64,000 nt of DNA from CBDATA01 sp965202845. Its GTDB lineage: Bacteria; Acidobacteriota; Vicinamibacteria; Marinacidobacterales; Marinacidobacteraceae. Made by a program: the position numbers and the translations under genes. Positions 24,686-33,367 of the stretch are shown in pieces (the first letter of the stretch is position 1; each line of letters starts with the position of its first letter). The stretch covers positions 2,294,001-2,358,000 of the forward strand of contig OZ241856.1 of NCBI GenBank assembly GCA_965202845.1, in the 5' to 3' direction. Under the pieces are notes generated by a model. That model worked only from the letters and a program-made list of their open reading frames with translations. It was not told the DNA's origin and ran no database searches.

Positions 24686-24906
24686 CGGCGGCCGAATCCG
24701 GCGAGCAGCTCGTCCACGCGGTGGGCGGCTTCGGGGTCGCCGAGCCCGCGGCTGGTGAGCGGAACCCGAGGCCGGGGACGATGGCGGAAAATCTTCTCGC
24801 CGATTGCTTGGCGGATCAGCTCCGCTTCCGAAACCCCGGTGTCGCGGGCCATGGAACGCAACGAAGTCTTGAGATCGCCTGGCAGGTACACCGTCGTTTT
24901 GTGCAT
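24682..24906 (-). CDS. vapB: VapB-type ribbon-helix-helix antitoxin
   Basis: The product has 74 residues. The N-terminal ribbon-helix-helix is KTTVYLPGDLKTSLRSMAR followed by GVSEAELIRQAI. The C-terminal half is basic and Pro-rich and would bind the toxin. ATG 24906 is chosen because the fold begins there; an in-frame ATG far upstream would cover the promoter. The dimer should bind its own AT-rich promoter just upstream and repress the pair, with VapC as co-repressor. Confidence 0.88.
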   Translation of the reverse strand: MHKTTVYLPGDLKTSLRSMARDTGVSEAELIRQAIGEKIFRHRPRPRVPLTSRGLGDPEAAHRVDELLAGFGRR

Positions 24907-24913
24907 GCCATAC

Positions 24914-24919
24914 ACTATA
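24914..24919 (-). promoter_or_regulatory. Candidate -10 box/operator of vapBC
   Basis: On the minus strand this reads TATAGT within an A+T-rich stretch (CATATGGTATAGTGTATGGC) only 7 bases before the antitoxin ATG. The transcript would be leaderless or nearly so. The A+T-rich stretch is the likely RHH operator. No convincing -35 box is visible. Confidence 0.4.
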
Positions 24920-25048
24920 CCATATGCGAATCGATTGACCGTTTTCGCAATTCTGCCCATTCCGCTGGGGGGCGACGATTCGATGTCGCGGCGTGCCTCC
25001 CCATCGCCGAGACTCCGTCGGCTCTGGGAGTAGAATTCTGCCCCACTG

Positions 25049-25951
25049 ATGCCCATTCCCGACTACCGGGGGCTGCTGCTGCCCGCGCTCAAGGCGCTCG
25101 CCGACGGCTCCGAGGTGCGGCTCCGGAACATCACGGGGCGGTTGGCGGAGTCGTTCCCCCCCGAGGAAGTCCGCCAAGTCATTTCCAGCGGCCAGTCTCG
25201 ATTGGCGAACCGAACGGGCTGGGCGGTCTTCTGCCTGCAGCGGGCGGGACTCGTGGAGCGCATCCGGCACGGCGTGTACCGAATCACTGATGACGGCAGG
25301 AAGCTGTTGGATCGAAGCTTGGCTCGCATCACCTTGGACACGCTTCGGGAGTATCCGAAATACGTCGAATGGGAAAACGGGACCAAGCCAGCGCCGCCGC
25401 CGAACGGGGAACCCCCGGAGGAAACACCCGACGAAACGCTGGATCGGGTGGCCGGGGAGCTGCAGAACGCCCTCGAGACGGACGTTCTGGATCGGGTTCG
25501 GAACGCCCCACCGGCGTTCTTCGAACGGGTGGTCGTCGATCTGCTGCTGGCGATGGGCTACGGCGGCGGCGACGCAGCGCGGGGGCAGGTGATCGGAGGA
25601 CCGGGCGATGAAGGGATCGACGGCGTGATCCGGGAGGACGTGCTCGGCCTGGACGAGGTTTACGTGCAGGCGAAGCGATATGCACCCGACAATTCGGTGG
25701 GTACGGGCCATCTGCTCAATTTTGCTGGCGCTATCGATGCGACAGGAACAACCAAGGGAGTGTTTGTCACGACGTCCTCCTTTTCCGATCCCGCACGGGC
25801 CTTCGTGGCGAAGAGTCCGAAGCGGATCGTGCTGATCGACGGCGCCGAACTGGCGCGACTCATGGTGGAGCACGGAATCGGGGTGCGCCCCCGGATCCGG
25901 TACGAAATCAAGCGGATCGACGAGGACTACTTCGATCCGGAAGGGTTGTAG
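25049..25951 (+). CDS. mrr: Mrr-like type IV restriction endonuclease
   Basis: The protein has 300 residues. Residues 1-95 or so form the winged-helix Mrr N-terminal domain (RLAESFPPEEVRQVIS, then GLVERIRHGVYRITDDGRKL). A Pro/Glu-rich linker follows. The Mrr catalytic domain starts at FFERVVVDLLLAMGYGGG. Its nuclease residues appear in GPGDEGIDGVI (Asp near 187) and VYVQAKRYA (Gln-x-Lys near 207-209). E. coli Mrr cuts DNA carrying foreign methylation. The gene is divergent from vapBC, 142 bases away. A host that also carries an adenine methyltransferase would need this Mrr to tolerate that mark. Confidence 0.9.
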   Translation: MPIPDYRGLLLPALKALADGSEVRLRNITGRLAESFPPEEVRQVISSGQSRLANRTGWAVFCLQRAGLVERIRHGVYRITDDGRKLLDRSLARITLDTLREYPKYVEWENGTKPAPPPNGEPPEETPDETLDRVAGELQNALETDVLDRVRNAPPAFFERVVVDLLLAMGYGGGDAARGQVIGGPGDEGIDGVIREDVLGLDEVYVQAKRYAPDNSVGTGHLLNFAGAIDATGTTKGVFVTTSSFSDPARAFVAKSPKRIVLIDGAELARLMVEHGIGVRPRIRYEIKRIDEDYFDPEGL

Positions 25952-25956
25952 CCCCC

Positions 25957-27459
25957 ATGCCTCGACTCGCGCTCCTGGCCGCCCTGCTCCTCGCCGGAAG
26001 TTGCGGCGCGCCGCCCGCCGCCCCGGAGCGGGCGCGGAACGTGATCCTCTTCATCGGGGACGGGTTCGGCATGAACCACCTGACCCTGGGCCTCGCCCAC
26101 GCCGAGGAGTTCGGCGCCGGCCCGCTGGCGCTCGCCGAACTCGCCGAGGCCGGCCATGCGGGGTTTGCGTTGCCGGCCCCCTACGGCCACCTGGTGACCG
26201 ACTCGGCGGCGTCCGCGTCGCAGATGGCCACCGGACAACCGACGCTGCCCGGCGCCCTCAGCATCGACGCCCGCACCGGCGAGCCGGTGGAGACGATCAT
26301 GGAGTGGGCGGCCCGGCGGGGCATCGCCACCGGGCTGGTCTCGAACATGAACCTGACCCACGCCACTCCGGCGGCCTTCACCGTGCACTCCACCTCCCGC
26401 TACAACCCCGAACCGGGTCTCGCCGACCAGCTCTTCGACGAACCCCGGGTGGACGTCCTGCTGGGCGGCGGCGGCCGGGTCCTGGTTCCGGAGGGGAGCC
26501 GGGTCTCGGACCACGTCCCCGGGATCGCGCCGGAGACCGACGGTGACTCGCGCCGGACCGACGGGCGGAATCTGGTCGCCGAGGCCCGGGAAGCCGGGTA
26601 CGCGATCGCCGGCAACCGGGAGGAGCTTGAAGCGGTCGCCGGCGCCGGGAAGCTGCTGGGGATCTTCGCGAGCGGCCACCTCCCCTACGTGCTGGATCGC
26701 TCGTGGGACGGCCTGGATGACGCGACGCCCTCGCTCGCCGACCTGACCGGCGCGGCGCTCGCCTCGCTCGCCCCGGCGGAGGGCGGTTTCCTGCTGGTGG
26801 TCGAGGGCGGGCGCATCGACTACGCCGGACACGACAACGACGCCGGAGCGATGCTCGCCGAGATTCTCGACTTCGACGAGGCGATCCGGGTCGCCGCCGC
26901 CTTCGCCAGGGAGCGCGACGACACGCTGATCCTGGCGACCGCCGACCACGGCACCGGCGGGTTCTCCTTCACCTACGCCGCCGGACCGCCGGCGCCGGTT
27001 CCCGACGGGGTGGAATGGGACTACGCCGCCGCCTTCCGGGGGCCGGATCTCGCAGATCCCGGGCGTCTCGCGCTTGTCGGCGCGGCGCGGCGCTCCCTCG
27101 TCGAGACCCTGCGGGAGCTGGACCGGCCGGTCGCCGCCCCCGAGCTCGGGGACGCGCTCGAAGGCGCCACCGGGATCCGCCTGACCGAAGCGGAGACGGC
27201 CGATCTCGCCGCCCAGCTCAACGAGGACTCCCCGGCGCCGCGCGATTTCCCGGAGTTCTACCCGGACTCGTCCTCGGTTCCGACCGCGCTGGTCGCCCGG
27301 AAGCTGGCCCGCCACACCCTGGTCGCCTGGTCCACCGGGGGGCACACTTCGGAGCCGGTTCCGCTGATCGGATACGGACCGGGATCGGAAGGCGTCCTCG
27401 GCATCGGCCCGAACACCCGGGTGTTCGGGATCGTGCGGGACGCGCTGGGCGGGGAGTGA
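25957..27459 (+). CDS. Exported alkaline phosphatase, PhoA family (lipoprotein)
   Basis: The protein has 500 residues with a lipoprotein-type signal (LALLAALLLAGSC). Metal and catalytic motifs are NVILFIGDGFGMNHLT, the nucleophile block LVTDSAASASQMATG (Ser after Asp, about residue 88), VEGGRIDYAGHDND, ILATADHGTGGF and the C-terminal STGGHTSEPVPLIGYGPG. It should release phosphate from organic esters in the periplasm, using two Zn2+ and one Mg2+. An insert at about residues 370-435 (EATGIRLTEAETADLAAQLN-like, poorly conserved) precedes the last His motif. It starts 5 bases after the Mrr gene. The bases after it are spacers of the tRNA pair. Confidence 0.9.
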   Translation: MPRLALLAALLLAGSCGAPPAAPERARNVILFIGDGFGMNHLTLGLAHAEEFGAGPLALAELAEAGHAGFALPAPYGHLVTDSAASASQMATGQPTLPGALSIDARTGEPVETIMEWAARRGIATGLVSNMNLTHATPAAFTVHSTSRYNPEPGLADQLFDEPRVDVLLGGGGRVLVPEGSRVSDHVPGIAPETDGDSRRTDGRNLVAEAREAGYAIAGNREELEAVAGAGKLLGIFASGHLPYVLDRSWDGLDDATPSLADLTGAALASLAPAEGGFLLVVEGGRIDYAGHDNDAGAMLAEILDFDEAIRVAAAFARERDDTLILATADHGTGGFSFTYAAGPPAPVPDGVEWDYAAAFRGPDLADPGRLALVGAARRSLVETLRELDRPVAAPELGDALEGATGIRLTEAETADLAAQLNEDSPAPRDFPEFYPDSSSVPTALVARKLARHTLVAWSTGGHTSEPVPLIGYGPGSEGVLGIGPNTRVFGIVRDALGGE

Positions 27460-27486
27460 CTGCTAGACTTTGCAGTCCGGCTGGGA

Positions 27487-27563
27487 GCGCCTGTAGCTCA
27501 GCGGATTAGAGCGCTTGCCTCCGGAGCAAGAAGTCAGAGGTTCGAGTCCTCTCAGGCGTACCA
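27487..27563 (+). tRNA. tRNA-Arg (anticodon CCG)
   Basis: A 77-base cloverleaf with encoded CCA end. Acceptor GCGCCTG pairs with CAGGCGT. The D-arm is GCTC/GAGC. The anticodon stem CTTGC/GCAAG holds loop CTCCGGA with anticodon CCG. The T-loop is TTCGAGTC. U8 is present, the site modified by ThiI. It reads CGG codons, which should be common at this G+C content. Confidence 0.95.
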
Positions 27564-27584
27564 GCGTTTTCCCCCACCGGGTGC

Positions 27585-27658
<74 letters not shown>

Positions 27659-27682
27659 CCCCCCGGGACCCTCCCGAGCCCG

Positions 27683-28960
27683 ATGTCCGATCCCCCGCCG
27701 GCCGGAAGCCTCGGCGCGGCCCGCCGCATCCTGATCCGGTCGCCGGAAGTCCGGATCAAGGGGCGCAATCGGCCCCGGTTCCGGGAGGCGTTGAAGCGGA
27801 ATATCCGCGGGCGCCTCGACGGAATCGGACTCGACTGGCGGGTGCGCTCGCTCCGCGACCGGGTCTGGGTGGACGTCCCCGACGAAGCGGCGGGTGAGAT
27901 CGAACGCGCGCTGGATGCGCTCGCGACCGTCTTCGGCGTGGAGCTGGCGCTTCCCGGCTATGCGATTCCCCGCGTCGAGGGGGAGGAGGAGCGGCTCCTC
28001 GCGCGGCTTCTGGACGCGGCCTGCGCGCTCGCCGAAGCCGGCCGTCCCGCTGACCCCGACGCCGGCTTCGCCGTGCGGGCGCGACGCCGCGACCCCAAGT
28101 TCCCCCTGCGTTCGCAGCGGATCGCGGAAGCGCTCGGCAGCGGCATCCTCGAGCGGACCGGCTGGCGCCGGGTGGACCTCTCGGCGCCGGCGCTCACCGT
28201 GCGCATCGACAACTACGAGGACGCCTCCTGTCTCTCGACCGAACGGCGGCGCGGCCCCGGCGGCCTTCCGGTCGGAGTGGCGGGTCGCTTCCTGGCGCTG
28301 CTTTCCGGCGGATTCGACTCCCCGGTGGCGGCCTGGATGCTCGCCAGCCGGGGGGCGCAGATGGATTTCCTCCATGTCGCTCCCGGCCATCCGCGCCCGG
28401 AGGACCCCTCGGTGGTCAAAGCCTGCCGACTGGCCGCCGCGCTCTCGCGCTACACCGGACATTCGCGGCTGGTCCTGGTTCCGTTCACCCGCCTCGACCT
28501 GGAGATCGCCGCCTCGAAGACCGGCTACGAGGCGCTGCTGTTCCGCCGTTTCGCGCTCCGATGCGGGGAGGCGGTCGCGTCCCGCTTCGAGGCTTCCGCG
28601 CTGGTGACCGGGGACAGCCTCTCGCAGGTGGCCTCGCAGACCATCGACAACCTGGTCGCGGTGGACGCCGCGGTCTCGCTCCCGGTGCTCCGGCCGCTGA
28701 TCGGCCTCGACAAGACGTCGATCCTGGCGCGGGCCGTCGCGATCGGCACCCGGGACATCTCGGTCCAGCCGGCCAAGGACTGTTGCGCCCTGATCGCCCG
28801 GTCGCCCCGCACCCGGTCGCGTCCCGAAGGGCTGGCCTCGCTGGAGCAACGGCTGCTGCCCGGTCTCGACGACCTGATCGCCGCCTCGCTCGGCGAATCG
28901 GCGGTAACGACGTTCGCATTCGGCGCCCAGGACGGGGCGTTCGCGCCCTTGCTACCATGA
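27683..28960 (+). CDS. thiI: tRNA 4-thiouridine synthetase ThiI, without rhodanese domain
   Basis: The protein has 425 residues. An N-terminal ferredoxin-like plus THUMP region (LIRSPEVRIKGRNRPRF and VRIDNYEDA) precedes the PP-loop ATPase domain with FLALLSGGFDSPVAAWMLA (PP-loop at about residue 208). GDSLSQVASQTIDNL and PLIGLDKTSI follow. The C-terminal rhodanese domain of the E. coli enzyme, which carries the persulfide Cys, is missing. Cys-Cys in AKDCCALI may matter for sulfur transfer, as in short ThiI forms. It adds sulfur to U8 of tRNA. Its place right after two tRNA genes that both have U8 fits this role. Confidence 0.9.
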   Translation: MSDPPPAGSLGAARRILIRSPEVRIKGRNRPRFREALKRNIRGRLDGIGLDWRVRSLRDRVWVDVPDEAAGEIERALDALATVFGVELALPGYAIPRVEGEEERLLARLLDAACALAEAGRPADPDAGFAVRARRRDPKFPLRSQRIAEALGSGILERTGWRRVDLSAPALTVRIDNYEDASCLSTERRRGPGGLPVGVAGRFLALLSGGFDSPVAAWMLASRGAQMDFLHVAPGHPRPEDPSVVKACRLAAALSRYTGHSRLVLVPFTRLDLEIAASKTGYEALLFRRFALRCGEAVASRFEASALVTGDSLSQVASQTIDNLVAVDAAVSLPVLRPLIGLDKTSILARAVAIGTRDISVQPAKDCCALIARSPRTRSRPEGLASLEQRLLPGLDDLIAASLGESAVTTFAFGAQDGAFAPLLP

Positions 28961-28984
28961 GAACCGCCCGGAGGCGGACATGAG

Positions 28985-29491
28985 ATGAAGAAACTGGTTC
29001 TGCTCGTAGCGGCATGCGCCCTTCCCGCGCTCGCATTCGGCCAGCGCGCCCCCCGACGCCCGCCGGAGCCCTTCCCGGTCGCGGTGGTCGAGGGCTCCGC
29101 CGCCGACGAGGCGATGGCCCGGCGCATCGGCGAGGCGGCGGCGATGGCGCGCGATCGGATCGGCGACCGGGACCGCTGGTTCCGCATCGTGGACGCGGCG
29201 GATGACGCCCGCATCGTCCTTCGCATCGTCGACTACCAGGTGGCCGAGACCATGACCCCGAAGATCCAGCGCCAGATCCTCGACGGCACGCCGATCATGA
29301 CCGAGGGCAGCGTGCTGGTGGAGACGCATTCGCTGCGGGCGGTCGTCGTGATCCAGGGGGAATCGGACATGCTCATCGGTCTCGATGAACGGGAGCGCGG
29401 CGCCAGCCTGCGGAACGCCGCGTCCGATCTGGCAGAGGAGCTGGAGCAACACTGCAAGGACAACTACGCGCTGCTGGCGGAACAACCATGA
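28985..29491 (+). CDS. Small exported protein of unknown function
   Basis: The protein has 168 residues. The signal peptide (KKLVLLVAACALPALAFG) should be cut after FGQ or nearby. The mature part has RIGEAAAMARDRIGDRDRWF, then beta-strand-like stretches (ARIVLRIVDYQV, LRAVVVIQGESDMLIG) and a helical end (ASDLAEELEQHCKDNYALL). No family recognised. Stop and start of the next gene overlap (ATGA), so it is coupled to the DSD1-like enzyme. Confidence 0.65.
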   Translation: MKKLVLLVAACALPALAFGQRAPRRPPEPFPVAVVEGSAADEAMARRIGEAAAMARDRIGDRDRWFRIVDAADDARIVLRIVDYQVAETMTPKIQRQILDGTPIMTEGSVLVETHSLRAVVVIQGESDMLIGLDERERGASLRNAASDLAEELEQHCKDNYALLAEQP

Positions 29492-30687
29492 CGCTTTCGG
29501 TTTCCCGGCGTGGATTTCTTGAGGCCGCCGGCGCGGCGACGGCGCTTTCGGCGGTGAACGGAAGCTCGATGGAGGCCGTGTTCGGCCAGCCGGTCGAGGA
29601 GCTGGACACCCCGGCGCTGCTGGTGGACCTGGACGCCCTCGAGCGAAACATCGCCAAAATGGCGCAGGCGACGCGCGCGAACGGGATCGTTCCCCGCCCC
29701 CACGCCAAGACCCACAAGTGCCCCCACATCGCGCGGATGCAGCTGGACGCCGGGGCCGTCGGGATTTCAGTGGCCAAGGTCAGCGAGGCGCAGACGCTCT
29801 TCGACCACGGCGTCGGGGAGTTGCTGCTGACCACCAGCAACGTCACGCCCTTCAAGATCCGCCGGGCGATGGGGCTTCGGAAGCAGTGTCCGGGTTTCAT
29901 CCAGGCGACCGATGCCGAAGCGAACGCGCGGATGCTGTCGGAGGCGGCGGCCGCCGCCGGAGTCGTCGCCGATGTGGTCGTGGACGTGGATCCGGGAGGG
30001 CATCGCACCGGCGTCGCTCCCGGCGAACCGGCGCTGCGGCTCGCCCAGATGGTGGACCGGCTGCCCGGACTGCGCCTTCGCGGTCTGCTCTGCTACGACG
30101 GCGGCTCCCAGCATGTGAAGGGCTTCCGGGCGCGGGAGGCGCAGACGCTCGAACGGCTCGCGGCGGCGGCGGACACCTGCGAGCGGATGCGGGCGTCCGG
30201 CCTCGACACCGGCATCTTCAGCGGCGGCGGCACCGGCACCTACAACATCGACCACCAGACGCCCGGTCTGACCGACGTGCAGGTGGGCAGCTATGTGTTC
30301 ATGGATGCGCAGTACCTGGAGATCGGCGGACGCGACAACCCCGATGTCTATGACGACTTCGAGCCGTCGCTCACCATCCTGACCACCGTGCTGAACGCCC
30401 GGCACGAAGGGCGGGCCACCACCGACGCCGGCGCGAAGGCCTGCACCATCAACCGCCCCTGGCCCATCGTGAAGGGCGAGACCGGGATGAGCTACACATC
30501 GGGTTCCGACGAATTCGGAACGATCCGCTACGAGGATCCGAGCCGGACATACAAGGTGGGCGACAAGCTGGAGCTCATCGTCTCCCACTGCGACCCTGTG
30601 GTGAATCTCTACGACCGGATGGTCGCGGTGCGCGGCGGAACGGTGCAGGCGGTCTGGCCGATCGCCGCCCGCGGCCTGTCCACCTGA
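29488..30687 (+). CDS. Exported DSD1-like PLP enzyme (alanine-racemase-type N-terminal domain)
   Basis: The protein has 399 residues. A Tat-like signal (SRRGFLEAAGAATALSAV) opens it. The alanine-racemase-type barrel follows: LDTPALLVDLDALERNI, then the PLP Lys in PRPHAKTHKCPHIARMQ, VDVDPGGHRTGV and FSGGGTGTYNID. The C-terminal D-serine-dehydratase-like domain ends with ELIVSHCDPVVNLYDRMV, where His and Cys are the zinc ligands of D-threonine aldolase and eukaryotic-type D-serine dehydratase. It probably breaks down a D-3-hydroxy amino acid. Export of a PLP enzyme by Tat would fit a pre-folded cofactor protein. No nearby racemase. Confidence 0.82.
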   Translation: MTLSVSRRGFLEAAGAATALSAVNGSSMEAVFGQPVEELDTPALLVDLDALERNIAKMAQATRANGIVPRPHAKTHKCPHIARMQLDAGAVGISVAKVSEAQTLFDHGVGELLLTTSNVTPFKIRRAMGLRKQCPGFIQATDAEANARMLSEAAAAAGVVADVVVDVDPGGHRTGVAPGEPALRLAQMVDRLPGLRLRGLLCYDGGSQHVKGFRAREAQTLERLAAAADTCERMRASGLDTGIFSGGGTGTYNIDHQTPGLTDVQVGSYVFMDAQYLEIGGRDNPDVYDDFEPSLTILTTVLNARHEGRATTDAGAKACTINRPWPIVKGETGMSYTSGSDEFGTIRYEDPSRTYKVGDKLELIVSHCDPVVNLYDRMVAVRGGTVQAVWPIAARGLST

Positions 30688-30733
30688 CCGGAATTCAGGA
30701 ATTCGAAAAGATCATACTTGACGGAGGTTCTGA

Positions 30734-30985
30734 ATGGACACGAATCAGGAAAATCGTAAAAGCAACGTGCGCGTTTTTGTCACCTACGGGGCGACCGCCT
30801 TCCTGTTTGGCGGCGGTGCGCTTTTCATCCTTTATTTGCTCGTGACAAAACAAGTCGATCATGCCGTCAACCTGTTTCAGACCATCCTGCCGGTGAGCGC
30901 CGCCATCATTTCCTACTGGTTCGGGAATCGGGGCGCCGGCAAGGCGGCCGACCACCGGAACAAGCAGCCGACCCAGGACTCGTAA
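30734..30985 (+). CDS. Small two-helix membrane protein of atypical base composition
   Basis: The product has 83 residues. It has a polar start (MDTNQENRKSNVR), helix one (YGATAFLFGGGALFILYLLV), a short loop and helix two (LFQTILPVSAAIISYWFG), and a polar tail. The gene and its leader are clearly richer in A+T than their surroundings, with codons such as AAA, AAT and GTT in places the neighbours avoid. GGAGG lies 9 bases before the ATG. It may be a recent arrival, perhaps from a phage or plasmid; nothing else mobile is visible nearby. No family recognised. Confidence 0.65.
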   Translation: MDTNQENRKSNVRVFVTYGATAFLFGGGALFILYLLVTKQVDHAVNLFQTILPVSAAIISYWFGNRGAGKAADHRNKQPTQDS

Positions 30986-31009
30986 ACCCCCCGGCTGCCG
31001 CGCCGCAGG

Positions 31010-33355
31010 CTACGTTGCGGGGTGGATGGCCTGCCAGATCTTCTGGGGGGTGAGCGGGGTGTCCAGGTGTTCGACGCCGAAGGGGCGGATCGCGTCCATC
31101 ACCGCATTGGCGACCGCCGGGGTGGAGCCGATGGTCGCCGCCTCGCCGATGCCCTTGACGCCCAGCGGATTCAGGTCGGTCGGGGTCACGGTGCGGTGGA
31201 GCTCCCACCGCGGCAGCATGTCGGCGCGGGGAACCGCGTACTCCATGAGCGACGCGGTGAGCAGCGAACCGTCGTCGCTGTAGAGCGCCTCCTCCCAGAG
31301 CGCCTGCCCGATCCCCTGCGCGAGGCCGCCGTGCACCTGCCCCTCGGCCAGCAGCGGGTTGATGACCCGGCCGCAGTCGTCCACCGAGATGTAGCGGAGC
31401 ACGGCGACCTCTCCGGTGTCGGGGTCGATCTCGACGGCGCACAGGTGCGCCCCGAACGGGAAGGTCTCGCCCGGCGGACGGAAGTCGGTGTCCGCCTTGA
31501 GCGTCCCCCGGAGCGCTTCGGGGGCGTCCGGGCCGTGGACGAAGGCGGCGATCTCCTTCCAGCCGGTCCCGCGCGCCGGAGAGCCGGCCACGAAGAAACG
31601 GCCGTTCTCGAAGCGGATGTCGGAGGCGGCGGCCTCCAGCAGCTCGGCGGCGGCGAGACGCGCCGCCTCGCGCACCGTCTCGGCGTTCGAGAACACCGCC
31701 GCGCCGCCCACCGGGGCGCTGCGGCTTCCGAAGGTGCCGATCCCGCGCGGACACTCGTCGGTGTCACCGTGAAGCACCCGCACCGACTCCGCCGGAATCC
31801 CCAGCTGCTCGGAGGCGATCTGCGCCCACGAGGTCTCGTGCCCCTGCCCGTGCGGCGAAGAGCCGGTGCGCACCGTGACCGAGCCGTCGGCCTCCACCTC
31901 CACGCCACCAGCCTCCCAGGGGCCAAAACCGCAAATCTCCACGTAGCAGGCGAGGCCGATGCCGAGGGGCGGCTTCCCGTCAGCGGCGTCGGCTTCCCGC
32001 CGGCGCGCCTGTTCGGCGCGGAGTCCCTGGTAGTCGCCCGCTTCCAGCGCCCGGTCGAGCGCCTTCCAGTACGCGCCGCTGTCGTAGATCAGCCCGGTCG
32101 CGGTGCGGAACGGGAAGGCGTCCTCCGGGATCAGGTTGCGACGGCGGATTTCGGCGGGGTCGATCCCCAGCCGCCCGGCGAGGACGTCCATCGCCCGCTC
32201 GATCATGTAGGTCGCCTCCGGGCGCCCCGAACCCCGGTACGGCTCGTTGGGAGCAGTGTTCGTGAAGGCGCCCTCGGCGCGCGCCGTCACCGACTTGATG
32301 GCGTAGGGGCCGGGGATCATCGCGCCGGTGAGCCCCGGAGTGGTGGGGCCCGGCTTGCTGTAGTACGCCCCGCAGTCGAACAGCGACGTCAGATCGCAAT
32401 GCTCGATCCGGCCGTCCCGGCCGGCGCGGACGCCGAGCGTCGCGTACAGGTTCCGACCGTGGGTGGTCGTCTGGAAGTCCTCGGTGCGGGTCGCGGTCCA
32501 GCGCACCGGCCGCCCCAGGCGGAGCGCGAGCCACGCCACTAGCACCTCCTCCCCGTACAGGTTGGCCTTGGCGCCGAAGCCGCCGCCGACCTCGGGGGCG
32601 ATCACCCGGACGTCCGCCTTGTCGATCCCCAGGATGCGCGCCAGGTTGTCCCGGGCCGAATGGGGCGCCTGGGTGGTGGTCCAGACCACCAACCGGTCGC
32701 CGTCGAGACGGGCGGCGGCGGACCGCGGCTCCATCGCGCTCGGAATCAGGCGCTGGATGCGGAATTCGACTTCGACATCCAGCGTGTCCGCGCCGGGTTC
32801 GGACCGGGTGACCGGGCGCCGCGGCCCGTCGCCGGCCTCGATGTCCCACCGAAAGCAGCGGTTCCCCGCCACTCCCGGATAGAGCAACGCGGCGCCCTCG
32901 GCGCGCGCCGCCCTCGAATTGCCGCTTCCCGGAAGCTCCCGGCAGTCCACGAACACTTCGGCGGCGGCGTCGGCGGCCTGCGCGGCGGTTTCGGCCACCA
33001 CCGCCGCCACCGGGTCGCCCTGCACCCGGGCCCGGTCCCCGGCGATCGGCCAGCGGCGCGGCAGGTGCAGCTCGGTGAAGCCGCCGGTGTCGGTGCTGCG
33101 TCCCACCGGAAAAGACTTCTTGAGGGTCGGGAGGATGTCGGCGCCGGTGAAGACGCCCAGCACCCCCGGCATCTCCTGGGCGGCGCCGGCTTCCACTCCG
33201 AGGATCTCGGCGTGCGGGTAGGGACTGCGAACCACCGCCATGTGGGCGGCGCCGGGAAGGGGGATGTCGGTCGTGAAGCGGGCCTTGCCGGTGATCAGCG
33301 CCGGGTCCTCCCGGCGCCGGACGCGCTGGCCGATGGTCTGGGTGTTGATGGGCAC
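31010..33355 (-). CDS. Molybdenum hydroxylase large subunit (xanthine dehydrogenase/CoxL family)
   Basis: The protein has 781 residues. It starts with the typical RVRRREDPALITGKARFTTD. Mo-cofactor blocks include EVGGGFGAK, the active-site loop EPYRGSGRPEA (the form-II-like version, not the AYxCSFR of form-I CO dehydrogenase), GSSPHGQGHET and the C-terminal GVKGIGEAATIGSTPAVANAV with the catalytic Glu. These enzymes hydroxylate aldehydes or heterocycles. The usual small [2Fe-2S] and FAD subunits are not encoded on either side. They must be elsewhere, or this subunit works with other partners. Substrate unknown; not a carboxydotrophic CO dehydrogenase by motif. Confidence 0.88.
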   Translation of the reverse strand: MPINTQTIGQRVRRREDPALITGKARFTTDIPLPGAAHMAVVRSPYPHAEILGVEAGAAQEMPGVLGVFTGADILPTLKKSFPVGRSTDTGGFTELHLPRRWPIAGDRARVQGDPVAAVVAETAAQAADAAAEVFVDCRELPGSGNSRAARAEGAALLYPGVAGNRCFRWDIEAGDGPRRPVTRSEPGADTLDVEVEFRIQRLIPSAMEPRSAAARLDGDRLVVWTTTQAPHSARDNLARILGIDKADVRVIAPEVGGGFGAKANLYGEEVLVAWLALRLGRPVRWTATRTEDFQTTTHGRNLYATLGVRAGRDGRIEHCDLTSLFDCGAYYSKPGPTTPGLTGAMIPGPYAIKSVTARAEGAFTNTAPNEPYRGSGRPEATYMIERAMDVLAGRLGIDPAEIRRRNLIPEDAFPFRTATGLIYDSGAYWKALDRALEAGDYQGLRAEQARRREADAADGKPPLGIGLACYVEICGFGPWEAGGVEVEADGSVTVRTGSSPHGQGHETSWAQIASEQLGIPAESVRVLHGDTDECPRGIGTFGSRSAPVGGAAVFSNAETVREAARLAAAELLEAAASDIRFENGRFFVAGSPARGTGWKEIAAFVHGPDAPEALRGTLKADTDFRPPGETFPFGAHLCAVEIDPDTGEVAVLRYISVDDCGRVINPLLAEGQVHGGLAQGIGQALWEEALYSDDGSLLTASLMEYAVPRADMLPRWELHRTVTPTDLNPLGVKGIGEAATIGSTPAVANAVMDAIRPFGVEHLDTPLTPQKIWQAIHPAT

Positions 33356-33367
33356 TTGGAAGGAATC

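Noticed and set aside
31010..33355. Carbon monoxide dehydrogenase large subunit (CoxL form I)
   Set aside because: The active-site loop reads EPYRGSGRPE, not the AYxCSFR type, and coxM/coxS are missing.
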